The notes under the pieces are model-generated. The model was not told the origin of the DNA. It worked only from the letters and a program-made list of their open reading frames with translations, and ran no database searches. Below, piece by piece: positions 37,656 through 46,231 of a stretch of DNA of 64,000 nucleotides. The translations under genes and the position numbers were made by a program. Origin of the DNA: Rhodohalobacter sp. SW132. GTDB lineage: Bacteria > Bacteroidota > Rhodothermia > Balneolales > Balneolaceae. Positions within the stretch are counted from its first letter, which is position 1, and the number at the start of each line of letters is the position of its first letter. The DNA lies in assembly GCF_003390325.1 (NCBI RefSeq), contig NZ_QUOK01000001.1, positions 992,001 through 1,056,000 of the forward strand, read 5' to 3'.

Positions 37656-38474
37656 CTACCTGAAAATTATGGATTGTAGATAAAGGTTTTCGACTATGGC
37701 TGTTCCATCATCTGCAATATTATACCGATCGAAAACAGTTTTCAGGTCTCTTAGTAAATCTTTTTTCTGATCTTCATTTATTTTTTCAAGGGCATTCAGG
37801 GTTGGGCCGAACCAGTTGCTGAAAACCTCTACAGCATGATCTGTTGACAGGTAATATTGAAGTGCTTTCCGATTTTCACTTTTGATCGATTTTGCGGTAT
37901 CACCCAGCAGTTCATGGAGGCCTACTTCTGTTCCCCATCGCAGCGGTGGTTTCACACCGGGAGGCGGTGGTACATATCTGCCGTGAGTGGTAAAGAAATC
38001 GCCGCTCCAGCCTTCCGGGATGGGGCTGGCCAGGCCAATTTTCCCGCCTGGCTTGCAGACCCTCAACATCTCCGCTGCTGCTTTCTCCTGATTTGGCGCA
38101 AATTGCACGCCATATACTGATAGAATCACATCGAAGCTGTTATCGGGAAACGGCAGATCCTGTGCGTCTGCTACAAGAAATTCAGAAGACAGACCGCCTG
38201 CTTCCGCTCGCTTTCGGGCCCTGGTAATCAGCTCCGGTACGTAATCAATGCCTGTAACATCGCAGTACCTGCGGGCGGCTACAAGCGCTGCCGTTCCGCT
38301 GCCGCAGGCCAGGTCCAGTACCTTTTGCCCGGGATGCGGGTCCACGGCACTTACAAGCTTTTCGGCCATCACCACATTCTGGCGGGCAATTTCATTGAAA
38401 TCGCCTTTGCTCCAGGTTTGCTTTTGATTGTTGGTGATTTCAAGGAACTTGTCTTTAGATTTAACTTTTTTCAT
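37656..38474 (-). CDS. Class I SAM-dependent methyltransferase
   Basis: Length 272 residues. Motif I KVLDLACGSGTAALVAA, motif II CDVTGIDYVPELIT, ADAQDLPFPDNSFD, and MLRVCKPGGKIGLA. It has an insert with GRYVPPPPGVKPPLRWGTE that is found in a recurrent bacterial methyltransferase-11 subgroup. Substrate unknown. It ends opposite the GH78 gene and is followed on the same strand by nothing. It is one of five methyltransferases in the window. Confidence 0.9.
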   Translation of the reverse strand: MKKVKSKDKFLEITNNQKQTWSKGDFNEIARQNVVMAEKLVSAVDPHPGQKVLDLACGSGTAALVAARRYCDVTGIDYVPELITRARKRAEAGGLSSEFLVADAQDLPFPDNSFDVILSVYGVQFAPNQEKAAAEMLRVCKPGGKIGLASPIPEGWSGDFFTTHGRYVPPPPGVKPPLRWGTEVGLHELLGDTAKSIKSENRKALQYYLSTDHAVEVFSNWFGPTLNALEKINEDQKKDLLRDLKTVFDRYNIADDGTAIVENLYLQSIIFR

Positions 38475-38514
38475 AATCGGTCACTTGTAGAGTTTTGAAT
38501 TGATGGTGACTATA

Positions 38515-38581
38515 AAAACCTGTCAGGTTTTGTGTGGTTGAGATTTCGGATTCTCCCAGAATGTTCAAACCTGACAGGTTT
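38515..38581. repeat. Pair of AAACCTGNCAGGTTT palindromes
   Basis: AAACCTGTCAGGTTT at 38516-38530 and AAACCTGACAGGTTT at 38567-38581, both near-perfect 15-bp palindromes in a 90-bp gap between two minus-strand genes. It resembles dispersed hairpins of Bacteroidota, and could also be a pair of operator sites. Confidence 0.5.
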
Positions 38582-38601
38582 GTCCATCTTAATCGCGTTA
38601 T

Positions 38602-38868
38602 TCAGACCTGAATTCCTTCAGGCAGCCCGATGGCGTGTTCGGTAAGCACAGGGAAGTACTGCTGTGTACTGGCCGGATTCAGTTTTTGGTCCAGGTATTC
38701 GCTCAGCCTCTCGATGGAGGGAGCTTCGTAAAGACAAACCGCACGACTCATATCTATTGCTGGAAAGAACTGATGTACGTGCAGGTCATCCGGCAGAGGA
38801 AAAACCTCTTCTGCACATTGTTGAAATTTTTCAGGATCACGGATGGTGTGTTCGATGGCTATAAACAT
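38602..38868 (-). CDS. Small dimeric alpha/beta-barrel-like protein
   Basis: Start chosen at the ATG at 38868 (88 residues). The pattern MFIAIEHTIRDPEKFQQC, AVCLYEAPSIERLSEYLD and STQQYFPVLTEHAIGLP is the small ferredoxin-like / dimeric alpha-beta barrel protein type, close to DUF4242-like proteins. I do not recognise a defined function. It lies just upstream of the AraC gene's 3' side on the same strand and after the methyltransferase. Confidence 0.68.
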   Translation of the reverse strand: MFIAIEHTIRDPEKFQQCAEEVFPLPDDLHVHQFFPAIDMSRAVCLYEAPSIERLSEYLDQKLNPASTQQYFPVLTEHAIGLPEGIQV

Positions 38869-39042
38869 GGGTATCACCTTTCTTTGATTTAGGTTTATAA
38901 TTAGACTTGTCAGCATTCCGCCGGATGGCGTGTTCTGACAGCGTCGGTGCTTCGTTTGTTGAACTCTGCCAGGTCCTACCGGACTCTTGCAGGTTCAGCC
39001 GTAACCTAAACCATGCTTATAAGCCCTGCTTTGCTTAAACGT

Positions 39043-39912
39043 TCAAAGGTTTTGCTCAGACGTTTTTTTAGCCTCAACCGGAGAGATTCCATACTGATCT
39101 TTAAAAGCACGACTGAAATGTGAATGATTTTTCAATCCACAATCCAATGCAGCCTCAGTTACCGATTTATCGGTTTTTTGAAGCAGATACCGGCCATACT
39201 CAATCCGTTTCCGGGTCAGCCATCTGCCGGGGGTGGTATTGTAGATCTTTTTGAAATCTCTTTTGAAAAGTGAAAGGCTTCGCCCGCTCAGGCGCGCATA
39301 CTCCTCCAGCTTCATCGGGTAGGTGAAATTTGACTCCATGACAGACTGCAGCGGTGGCCGGGATCTGTTGCAAAGTTCATGGAAATACAAGGCAACAGCC
39401 GCATTTTCCCTCATGGTTGCCACAATCATGATTAACTCTCTGAATTTGAGCTCTGCAAGCTTCGCATCCGGTTGTCCGCTGGTGGAAATGTATGACAAAA
39501 AGGATAGAAAGTAGGATTGGAGAATTTCATTATTCTGTACCCGAAGGATTGGCGCGGGATAATACTCACGGTCATTTACGGAGATTTCAATCCGGTTACT
39601 GATGACGGTTTCTTTAATGAAATGATCCGGTACAAACATAAACAGCGAGCAAAATTCATCATCAAAATATTGATAGATCGAATGAGCACCCTTTTTCACA
39701 AATATACAATCTCCCTCACCAGCAATCACCTCTTTATCTCCTGCAAACCATTTCTTCTTCCCCTTCATCACATACACAAAGTAGTTGTGATGGGTCCACA
39801 TATCGAACCGGGAGTGACTTAGCGGACACTTGTAGTCAGCAAACAGGAGATCGTTTACGATGAGCCGTTTGCTGGCCGGAAGGTCTTTCATGAAGTCGTA
39901 TACATTGAGCAT
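39043..39912 (-). CDS. AraC-family transcription regulator
   Basis: A 289-residue regulator. The N-terminal ~150 residues form a cupin-like sensor domain (WTHHNYFVYVMKGKKKW, ADGEGDCIFVKKGAHSIY-type pattern); the C-terminal ~95 residues carry two HTH units: EYARLSGRSLSLFKRDFKKI and SVTEAALDCGLKNHSHFSRA, ending FKDQYGISPVEAKK. Its ligand is unknown. A likely target is the neighbouring minus-strand gene for the small barrel protein or the TPR protein, but that is inference. Confidence 0.92.
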   Translation of the reverse strand: MLNVYDFMKDLPASKRLIVNDLLFADYKCPLSHSRFDMWTHHNYFVYVMKGKKKWFAGDKEVIAGEGDCIFVKKGAHSIYQYFDDEFCSLFMFVPDHFIKETVISNRIEISVNDREYYPAPILRVQNNEILQSYFLSFLSYISTSGQPDAKLAELKFRELIMIVATMRENAAVALYFHELCNRSRPPLQSVMESNFTYPMKLEEYARLSGRSLSLFKRDFKKIYNTTPGRWLTRKRIEYGRYLLQKTDKSVTEAALDCGLKNHSHFSRAFKDQYGISPVEAKKTSEQNL

Positions 39913-40011
39913 GAGGCGGCGTTTAAAACGTTATACATTAATGCCGGTGGCTTTAACACACACGAATTTCCTATAATCTGTTTTTTATCCCTGACAGATA
40001 ACGAACCAGAT

Positions 40012-40057
40012 AAAAAAAGAGCTGCACATCCGGTTAAATCCCGGAAGAGCAGCTCTT
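40012..40057 (-). terminator. Rho-independent terminator of the TPR protein gene
   Basis: On the minus strand AAGAGCTGC (40057-40049) pairs with GCAGCTCTT (40021 side), the loop holds a second small stem CCGG/CCGG, and a run of seven T follows (40018-40012). Lies 46 bases after the stop of the TPR gene at 40103. Confidence 0.75.
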
Positions 40058-40102
40058 GATCTGATCATGTAAACCGTTTAACCAATTCTTTCTAACTGAT
40101 TA

Positions 40103-41752
40103 TCAAAAATCTCTGTGAGCCGTTCTTGTTAATTCCGGTTCAAAGTCATCAGGAAGATTACTCTTCATCAATTTTTCAAAATAGGACCTTGCCATTTGCT
40201 CCTCACCGATCATTCTGGCCGCAAGAGCAGCGCCCATAAGCGTATTCATTCGGCCCGGCCAGATTTCATTCGATTCCTCATACGCTTCCATCGCATTTCT
40301 GGGCTGATCAATCGCCATGTAAAGATCACCTAAAGCTTCACGCGGTGGCTGCAGGGCACCCGGTGTTACGGGGTGTTTTTCTACAGAAGCTTCCAGCTCT
40401 GTTGCTTTTTGAGTCAGCTCAATCGCTTTATCTTCATCTCCTTCCTCCAGCGCAATTCTGCCAGCCAGCACGTGGCGTTCCGTATCAATATAGACGACCA
40501 TATTATCATCGCCTCTCTCCATAGCGACATCCCGAAGTTCGGCGAGGCGTTGTTCGGCTTCTTTTGCGAGTTCAAGATCACCGGTGTGAATGGCTCCCAT
40601 TCCTTTGGCATACCAGGTTAATCCTTCTGCCCAGGGAGATGCATCCCAGGGTAAATAATCAGGCGTTCTCGGTTCAAGGTTAACAGCCCGCTCCCAGTCG
40701 CGCTGTTCCACGGCAAGGCGTGCCGGAATAGCTGAAAAGTGAAAAGCACTGACAAACGTTTGCTGATGTTGATCCCGGGTCAATGCTTCCCTGTAAACTT
40801 GCTCAGCCTTCTCATCATTACCGCTTTGAAGATAAGCGTATACCATGTAATCAATGGCGTGAATGTAGTGGTGTGATTCTGCTCCGTTTACCGGGAAGTT
40901 GAGAGCAGCATCGGCTGATTGCTGGTTCCAACTGATCACCTGAGGCCAGTCGCCCAGGCGGACATAGATATGCGACGGCATATGGAGCGCATGAGGAACC
41001 TGTGGCGCGATTTCGGCATACGCTTCTACGATATCGAGCGCATTCTCTGCACGGCCATCTACATCCGTAGCGTGAATGCTGTAGTGGATGGCACCGGGAT
41101 GGGCTTGTTCGCGGTTGTAAACATCACGAAGAATTCGTTCCGCTTCGTCGAAAAGCGCATCTCTTTCATCGGTAAACTGTGCCTGGGTCATGAGTGAGAG
41201 GCCATAGAAGGCGGCTATATCCAGGTCATCGGGATGGGCACGATACGCCTCTTCAACTCCTTCTGTCCACCGGTCGATTCGGGTTCGGAAGTCCGCGGTT
41301 TCAGGTTCTTTGAAGAATTGGTAGGTAGATTTTACCAAGAGCTCTTCCCTGTCGGAATTTACCTCTTCCATCGCCCGGTTGATCATCTCCCAACCCCGGT
41401 TCAAATCCTCTTCACTGGGCCGGGTTCCCCAGATTGGCTGGAAAAGTGTTGTAGCAGCACCCCAGTAGGCCATTGCACAATTGGGATCTGCGCCGATGAT
41501 CTCTTCGAATTCTTCCCGGGCTGTCATATACATCATATGATGCAGCATCCCAATCGCGTGATCTACATCATCGCGCACATCCTCTGCGCAGTTTACCTGA
41601 AAATTGATCTCGCCAATGGACTGCCCTTCAGGGACCGGGTGATCGTCGTGCATATTGTGATGATCCTGAGCCGTTGTGGATACGTGCATCAGGCTGATTA
41701 GCAATAGCGTAGCTGAAATGATCAGAAGTAATTTTTTTAGAAGTATTTTCAT
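40103..41752 (-). CDS. Exported TPR-repeat protein
   Basis: A 549-residue protein with a signal peptide (KILLKKLLLIISATLLLISL ... TTAQ). A His-rich stretch (QDHHNMHDDHP) follows. The remainder is a TPR-type helical array with units such as CAMAYWGAATTLFQPIWGTRP, AFYGLSLMTQAQF and DLYMAIDQPRNAMEAYEES. It belongs to a recurrent TPR protein type in Bacteroidota and Rhodothermota; no biochemical function is known to me. Probably periplasmic. It has its own terminator (40012-40057). Confidence 0.85.
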   Translation of the reverse strand: MKILLKKLLLIISATLLLISLMHVSTTAQDHHNMHDDHPVPEGQSIGEINFQVNCAEDVRDDVDHAIGMLHHMMYMTAREEFEEIIGADPNCAMAYWGAATTLFQPIWGTRPSEEDLNRGWEMINRAMEEVNSDREELLVKSTYQFFKEPETADFRTRIDRWTEGVEEAYRAHPDDLDIAAFYGLSLMTQAQFTDERDALFDEAERILRDVYNREQAHPGAIHYSIHATDVDGRAENALDIVEAYAEIAPQVPHALHMPSHIYVRLGDWPQVISWNQQSADAALNFPVNGAESHHYIHAIDYMVYAYLQSGNDEKAEQVYREALTRDQHQQTFVSAFHFSAIPARLAVEQRDWERAVNLEPRTPDYLPWDASPWAEGLTWYAKGMGAIHTGDLELAKEAEQRLAELRDVAMERGDDNMVVYIDTERHVLAGRIALEEGDEDKAIELTQKATELEASVEKHPVTPGALQPPREALGDLYMAIDQPRNAMEAYEESNEIWPGRMNTLMGAALAARMIGEEQMARSYFEKLMKSNLPDDFEPELTRTAHRDF

Positions 41753-41807
41753 GACAGAATAGGTTTAGTCAACATTTGTTTGTTTCAAGTCGTATTGAAA
41801 AAGGTGT

Positions 41808-42086
41808 TTAGGCACCTTCAGAGCTGGTGATTTCCAGCACGTAATCGATTTCAAAAATATTGGTTATCGGTGCATCGGCGTGGTCCGCATGCTTTCTTAC
41901 TAAGTCGATATTATCCGCGACATACACACAGTGTGATTTATCTTTACTGATGTAGGAGTGAATCCAGTGAATTTCAGGGCCGATTTCTTTTGCTGCCCTG
42001 TATGAGTTGAGGGCAGCGGCTTTTTTATCCCTCTCATTCAGGGCGTGAATTCCGGGAAGATCTCTTTCAATTACAAATTTTGGCAT
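41808..42086 (-). CDS. DUF4242 (SCO4226-like) small protein
   Basis: Start chosen at the ATG at 42086 (92 residues). The opening PKFVIERDLPGIHALNERD, then IHWIHSYISKDKSHCVYVAD and KHADHADAPITNIFEIDYVL, is the pattern of DUF4242 proteins, a dimeric alpha-beta barrel fold for which a nickel-binding member (SCO4226) is known. The motif AGCCGA-N15-CTATCA lies 158 bases upstream. Role unknown; the similar fold at 38602 makes a pair in the window. Confidence 0.82.
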   Translation of the reverse strand: MPKFVIERDLPGIHALNERDKKAAALNSYRAAKEIGPEIHWIHSYISKDKSHCVYVADNIDLVRKHADHADAPITNIFEIDYVLEITSSEGA

Positions 42087-42244
42087 AACATATATTTTCG
42101 GGTTTTGAGGGACTTTTTTATTAGAATACTGTTTCAGTGGCAAATAAATTGGCATTACTTTTTGACAGAGAGGGTTTCGGACGTTAGATTATATGTATTG
42201 ATGGATAGTAACGACTGAAAACAATCCACCCTCTGATTATTTAA

Positions 42245-42271
42245 AGCCGAAAAAAAGGGAAGTGTCTATCA
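42245..42271 (-). promoter_or_regulatory. Two-part motif upstream of the DUF4242 gene (copy C)
   Basis: AGCCGA (42245-42250), 15 bases, CTATCA (42266-42271), with TTAAAGCCGAAAAA as left flank. The spacing is identical to copies A and B. The ECF sigma gene at 42343 lies on the other side; the motif direction that fits all three copies is the minus strand. Confidence 0.5.
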
Positions 42272-42342
42272 CGGGCGGAGAAGTTTTCAGGCGAGGGGTC
42301 ACAAATTGTGGAGTTTTCACGAGTAATTGACGGGAGGTAAAC

Positions 42343-42906
42343 ATGGGTAATCCCCGTATTACGAAATTACTTCAAGCTCATAAATCGGGTAAGGAGGAGG
42401 CTTTGGATCAGTTAATCCCTCTCGTGTACAGCGAAATGCAGAAGATGGCAAAGGGGCGAATGAGAGGTGAAGACCCAGACCATACGTTTAGCGCAACAGC
42501 TCTTGTTCACGAAGCTTATCTGAAGTTAATCAATTTCAACCGGATCGACTGGCAGAACCGGAACCACTTTTACGCCATCGCCTCCCAGGTGATGAGGAAT
42601 ATTCTCGTAGATTATGCTGTAAAACAAAATGCCCAAAAACGTGGCGGCAACCGATACAGGGTAACACTCGGCCAAGAACATGTGAAACATGAAGTTAACC
42701 TGGAGGAGATTATTTCGGTTGACCAGGCACTGAAAAAGCTGGAAAATATTGATGAACGACAGGCCCGGGTTGTGGAGTGCCGTTTCTTTGGGGGATTGAC
42801 GATTGAGGAGACCGCAAAAACACTGGGGATCTCGGAGCCAACCGTCAGCCGTGACTGGAAAGCCGCCCGGGCATGGCTGAACAGGGAGCTCGGGGAGGAG
42901 GGCTAA
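42343..42906 (+). CDS. ECF-type RNA polymerase sigma factor (TIGR02999-like)
   Basis: A 187-residue sigma factor with a strong Shine-Dalgarno GGAGG five bases before the ATG. Region 2: TALVHEAYLKLINFNRIDWQ and FYAIASQVMRNILVDYAVK; region 4: VVECRFFGGLTIEETAKTLG and ISEPTVSRDWKAARAWL. The block 'LVHEAYL.L' and 'RN.LVD.A' is the mark of the acidobacteria/planctomycete-type ECF group that is often coupled to a Ser/Thr kinase. The kinase at 43447 is its likely partner, although a four-helix-bundle gene separates them. Confidence 0.92.
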   Translation: MGNPRITKLLQAHKSGKEEALDQLIPLVYSEMQKMAKGRMRGEDPDHTFSATALVHEAYLKLINFNRIDWQNRNHFYAIASQVMRNILVDYAVKQNAQKRGGNRYRVTLGQEHVKHEVNLEEIISVDQALKKLENIDERQARVVECRFFGGLTIEETAKTLGISEPTVSRDWKAARAWLNRELGEEG

Positions 42907-43001
42907 GCGCATTACGCATAGGGCATGGCGCATGGCGAAAAAAAGTGTAAGGGTTTGTGATATTTTGGTTCATATAGGTATGTAATCAAACTATAACTTA
43001 T

Positions 43002-43373
43002 ATGGATATTTTTATGGCAAAGTTCAGATTTGAAGATTTAGAAATTTGGGAATTGGCAATTGAAATCGCTGATCGACTTTTTGATATAGCAGATGATCTT
43101 GAACGGAGAAGGCTATATCGATTTGCGGGTCAGTTAAGAGGAGCTGGTATGAGTATGTCAAACAATATTGCTGAGGGTTCGGGCTCAAGGTCGAATAAAG
43201 TATTTATTCAATATCTGGAATACGCAAGGAATTCAACTTTTGAAAATGCAAACATACTGATATTAATGAATCGAAGAGGATTAGTTTCTGATTCTCATAA
43301 AGAAGTGATCTCAGAGGAACTGGATAAACTCTGCAGGAAGATAACAAACTTTCAAAAATCATTAAAACGCTAA
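43002..43373 (+). CDS. Four-helix bundle protein (TIGR02436 / S23 type)
   Basis: A 123-residue protein (or 119 from a second ATG at 43014). The pattern KFRFEDLEIWELAIEIADRL, then YRFAGQLRGAGMSMSNNIAE and GSGSRSNKVFIQYLEYARNS is the four-helix-bundle family also found in 23S rRNA intervening sequences. The family is small, helical and of unknown role, with many dispersed genomic copies. It is flanked by related low-complexity stretches (ATAGGGCATGGCGC at 42917-42930 and ATAGGGCATGTCGC at 43391-43404), which suggests it arrived as an insertion between the sigma and kinase genes. Confidence 0.92.
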   Translation: MDIFMAKFRFEDLEIWELAIEIADRLFDIADDLERRRLYRFAGQLRGAGMSMSNNIAEGSGSRSNKVFIQYLEYARNSTFENANILILMNRRGLVSDSHKEVISEELDKLCRKITNFQKSLKR

Positions 43374-43446
43374 GCGCTAAGTGCTTAGCACATAGGGCAT
43401 GTCGCTCTGCCCTATGCGCTCTGCCCAAAGCGTCAAGCACTCTGCC

Positions 43447-45996
43447 ATGAATAATTGGGAAAAAATAAAAGAGATTTTTTCCAACGCCCTTCAATTAAAG
43501 GGCGACGAGAGAGAATCGTATATGCAGCAGGCTTGCGGCAGCGACGAAGACCTATACCGGGAAGTACGCTCGTTAATTGAGGCTGATCAACAGGCAAGCA
43601 TCCTCGACCGGCCGTTGGATCGGTTCACCAGAGAAATTTTTGACAGCACTCGTGAACCGGGTGAGATTATCGGGAGATACAAAATTTTGAAAGAGCTTGG
43701 TGAGGGAGGGATGGGTAGTGTATACCTTGCAGAGCGGGCAGATGGACAGTTTGAGCAGAACGTAGCGATTAAAATTTTAAAATCGGGTTTTCATACCGAA
43801 GATCAGCTGAAGCGTTTTATCGCAGAACGTCAAATTCTGGCAACCCTGAATCACGAACATATTGCCAGGCTTTATGATGGTGGGGTTACAGATAATGGGC
43901 AGCCCTGGTTTGCTATGGAACTGATCGAGGGAAGTCCAATCGATGAATATTGCAGGAAACATCAGCCAAACCTGAAAGAGAGACTTTCACTTTTTATGGA
44001 AGTGTGTGATGCTGTTCAGTATGCACACAGAAAGCTTATTGTCCATGGTGATATCAAACCGTCGAATATCCTGGTAACAGACAGCGGTCAGGTGAAACTG
44101 GTCGATTTTGGTATATCAAAAATACTGAAATCGGGTGAGGATCTGGGTGATGACAACGAAAAAAGCGTATCGCAGTTCATACCGGTTACACCTGCATATG
44201 CCAGCCCGGAACAACTGCAGGGCGGACAGATCACTACATCTTCTGATATATATCAACTCGGGCTGGTTTTGTATGAATTAATTACAGGAAGAGGCCCTTT
44301 TCAGCTTGATGAACTAACTCATCAAGAGATAAAGCAGGTGATTTGTAACACCTCCCCACCTGCTGCGGGTGACATTCTGAGCGAGAATGAAAAAAGAGAT
44401 GAACTTGAAAAATGGCCTGTCAAAGCCAGAGACGTTCGCGGTGATCTGGATGCCATTTTAATGAAAGCGATTGATCCCGAACCAGATCAACGGTATCACT
44501 CGGCTGAACAGATTGTGGCTGACATTCAGCGCCACTTTCAGAAACAACCGGTCATTGCACGTGATCAAACCTGGACGTATCAATTAAACCGATTTTTTGC
44601 CCGACATAAAACTGGTACAGCATCAATTGCAGCTGTGTTAACACTTTTAGTTGTATATGCAATTTCTGTTACTTCGCATTCTAAACAGACAGAAGAAGCA
44701 CTCGAGCAAGCACGTTTAGAAGCGGAAAAATCAGAACAGATTGCCAATTTCATGATGGGTATGTTCGAAGCCGGTGATCCTTATGAAAATCTTGGGGATA
44801 CCGTAACTGCCCGTGTATTGCTTGATCGGGGCATACAATATGCTGAAGAACTTGATAGTCAGCCGACTGTACAGGCCAGGATGTTCAATGTGGTTGGGCG
44901 TGTTCACCGAGAGCTTGGGGAGTATGAAAAAGCTTACCCTTTATTGAAAAAATCGTTACTACTTAAGAAAGAGCATCAGCCGTCAGAAGAAATTGCAATT
45001 GCCGATAGTTACTACAGGCTGGGTACTGTGATGCACCATATGGGAGAGTACAGAGAGTCGAACGAATACTTTGAGAACGCGCTGGATATTTATGGGAAGC
45101 ATCCGAAGCACGAATCAGCAGAGTACGCCAGCTCACTATTTGCACATGCAAATGTTCGGAATGTCCACCGCGATCCGGAGACAGCTCTTAAACTGCACAA
45201 ACAGGCTTATGAGATGAGAAGAAAGCTTTTTGGCGAATATCACGCAGATGTAGCGGCAAGCAGCCGGTCACTCGGCTTCACCTACCATCTGTTGGAGCAA
45301 CCGGATACGGCAGACCACTTCCTGAAGGAATCATATGATATCTATCATGAAATATACGATCCACATCATCCTTCAATAGCGGAACTGTTAACCGTATATG
45401 CCCGTGTGGTTGAGCGGAACGGAGATTCACAGCGGGCGATTGAAATGCTGAAGGATGCCGTTGAAATCCGTAGCCGGGCATTTGGAGAGTTTCATACCAA
45501 GACCGGTACGAGTCAGAAAGCTCTTGCGGATCTTTACAGAAACAACGGAAATTTTGAAACTGCTGAGGAGATTTACCTTGACCTTCTGTGGGCGATCGAA
45601 AACAGGCTGGGTGGAAATAATCCGCTGTATCGTCCGGTGGTGCAGGCGCTCGGAAAATTGTACCTGGAAACGGATCGCTTTGAGGAGGCAGAGCCGAGAC
45701 TTCGTCAGACGGTGAATTTGCTTGAATCGGTGCTGAATGAATCACACCCACGGGTACTATCCGCACGGCGTGACCTTGCAGGCTGTCTGATTGAACTGTT
45801 TCGGCTGGATGAAGCGAATGAACTTCTCGCTGAAAACCTCAATGTACTTACCCGGCAGGAAGATGATCAGTACCTGGACGAGAAGGTGGAAACGCTGCGG
45901 AAACTTGTGAAGCTGCATCAATCGTGGGACCGGTTTGAAGATGCATCCGAATATGAAGATCAACTGGAACAGGTCGCATTGGCAGCCCGCAATTAA
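43447..45996 (+). CDS. TPR-containing Ser/Thr protein kinase
   Basis: Start at the ATG at 43447 (849 residues). N-terminal ~75 residues: helical sigma-partner-like region (IKEIFSNALQLKGDERESYM). Kinase domain: GEGGMGSVYLAE P-loop, Lys109 in VAIKIL, Asp202 in IVHGDIKPSNIL (HGD, not HRD), DFG at 220-222, and SPEQ for the APE motif. One transmembrane helix at ~389-408 (TASIAAVLTLLVVYAISV). C-terminal ~430 residues: tetratricopeptide repeats (e.g. GEYEKAYPLLKKSLLLKK), placing the TPR on the other side of the membrane. The set of ECF sigma factor and kinase suggests signal transduction by phosphorylation of the sigma factor. Confidence 0.93.
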   Translation: MNNWEKIKEIFSNALQLKGDERESYMQQACGSDEDLYREVRSLIEADQQASILDRPLDRFTREIFDSTREPGEIIGRYKILKELGEGGMGSVYLAERADGQFEQNVAIKILKSGFHTEDQLKRFIAERQILATLNHEHIARLYDGGVTDNGQPWFAMELIEGSPIDEYCRKHQPNLKERLSLFMEVCDAVQYAHRKLIVHGDIKPSNILVTDSGQVKLVDFGISKILKSGEDLGDDNEKSVSQFIPVTPAYASPEQLQGGQITTSSDIYQLGLVLYELITGRGPFQLDELTHQEIKQVICNTSPPAAGDILSENEKRDELEKWPVKARDVRGDLDAILMKAIDPEPDQRYHSAEQIVADIQRHFQKQPVIARDQTWTYQLNRFFARHKTGTASIAAVLTLLVVYAISVTSHSKQTEEALEQARLEAEKSEQIANFMMGMFEAGDPYENLGDTVTARVLLDRGIQYAEELDSQPTVQARMFNVVGRVHRELGEYEKAYPLLKKSLLLKKEHQPSEEIAIADSYYRLGTVMHHMGEYRESNEYFENALDIYGKHPKHESAEYASSLFAHANVRNVHRDPETALKLHKQAYEMRRKLFGEYHADVAASSRSLGFTYHLLEQPDTADHFLKESYDIYHEIYDPHHPSIAELLTVYARVVERNGDSQRAIEMLKDAVEIRSRAFGEFHTKTGTSQKALADLYRNNGNFETAEEIYLDLLWAIENRLGGNNPLYRPVVQALGKLYLETDRFEEAEPRLRQTVNLLESVLNESHPRVLSARRDLAGCLIELFRLDEANELLAENLNVLTRQEDDQYLDEKVETLRKLVKLHQSWDRFEDASEYEDQLEQVALAARN

Positions 45997-45997
45997 T

Positions 45998-46155
45998 AAC
46001 CTGAATTCGATTTTAAAATTGAGTAATAAAATGATGATGCCCTAAGGGTCTCATCCCGTGCTTGATGCACTGATTTTTTGAACGCGAAATGAGATCTCCC
46101 ATCCTCAATACATACAGGAGATACCCTGCCGAGGCGTGGCATGACGGTACTGATG
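45998..46155 (+). repeat. Copy of the CATCCCGCGCTTGATGC element
   Basis: AACCTGAATTCGATTTTAAA (45998-) and TTGAGTAA, then GCCCTAAGGG, TCATCCCGTGCTTGATGC, GATCTCCCATCCTC, CAGGAGATACCC and GGCATGACGGTACT. In this order it matches the reverse complement of the right arm of 14492-14721. Immediately after it is a hairpin CACACCTG/CAGGTGTG (46164-46194). No gene is contained. Confidence 0.7.
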
Positions 46156-46231
46156 AAAAACATCACACCTGCCCCATTTCAACGGACAGGTGTGGTAAAG
46201 CTTTCAACACCTTTCTATATCGTAACCTCTG

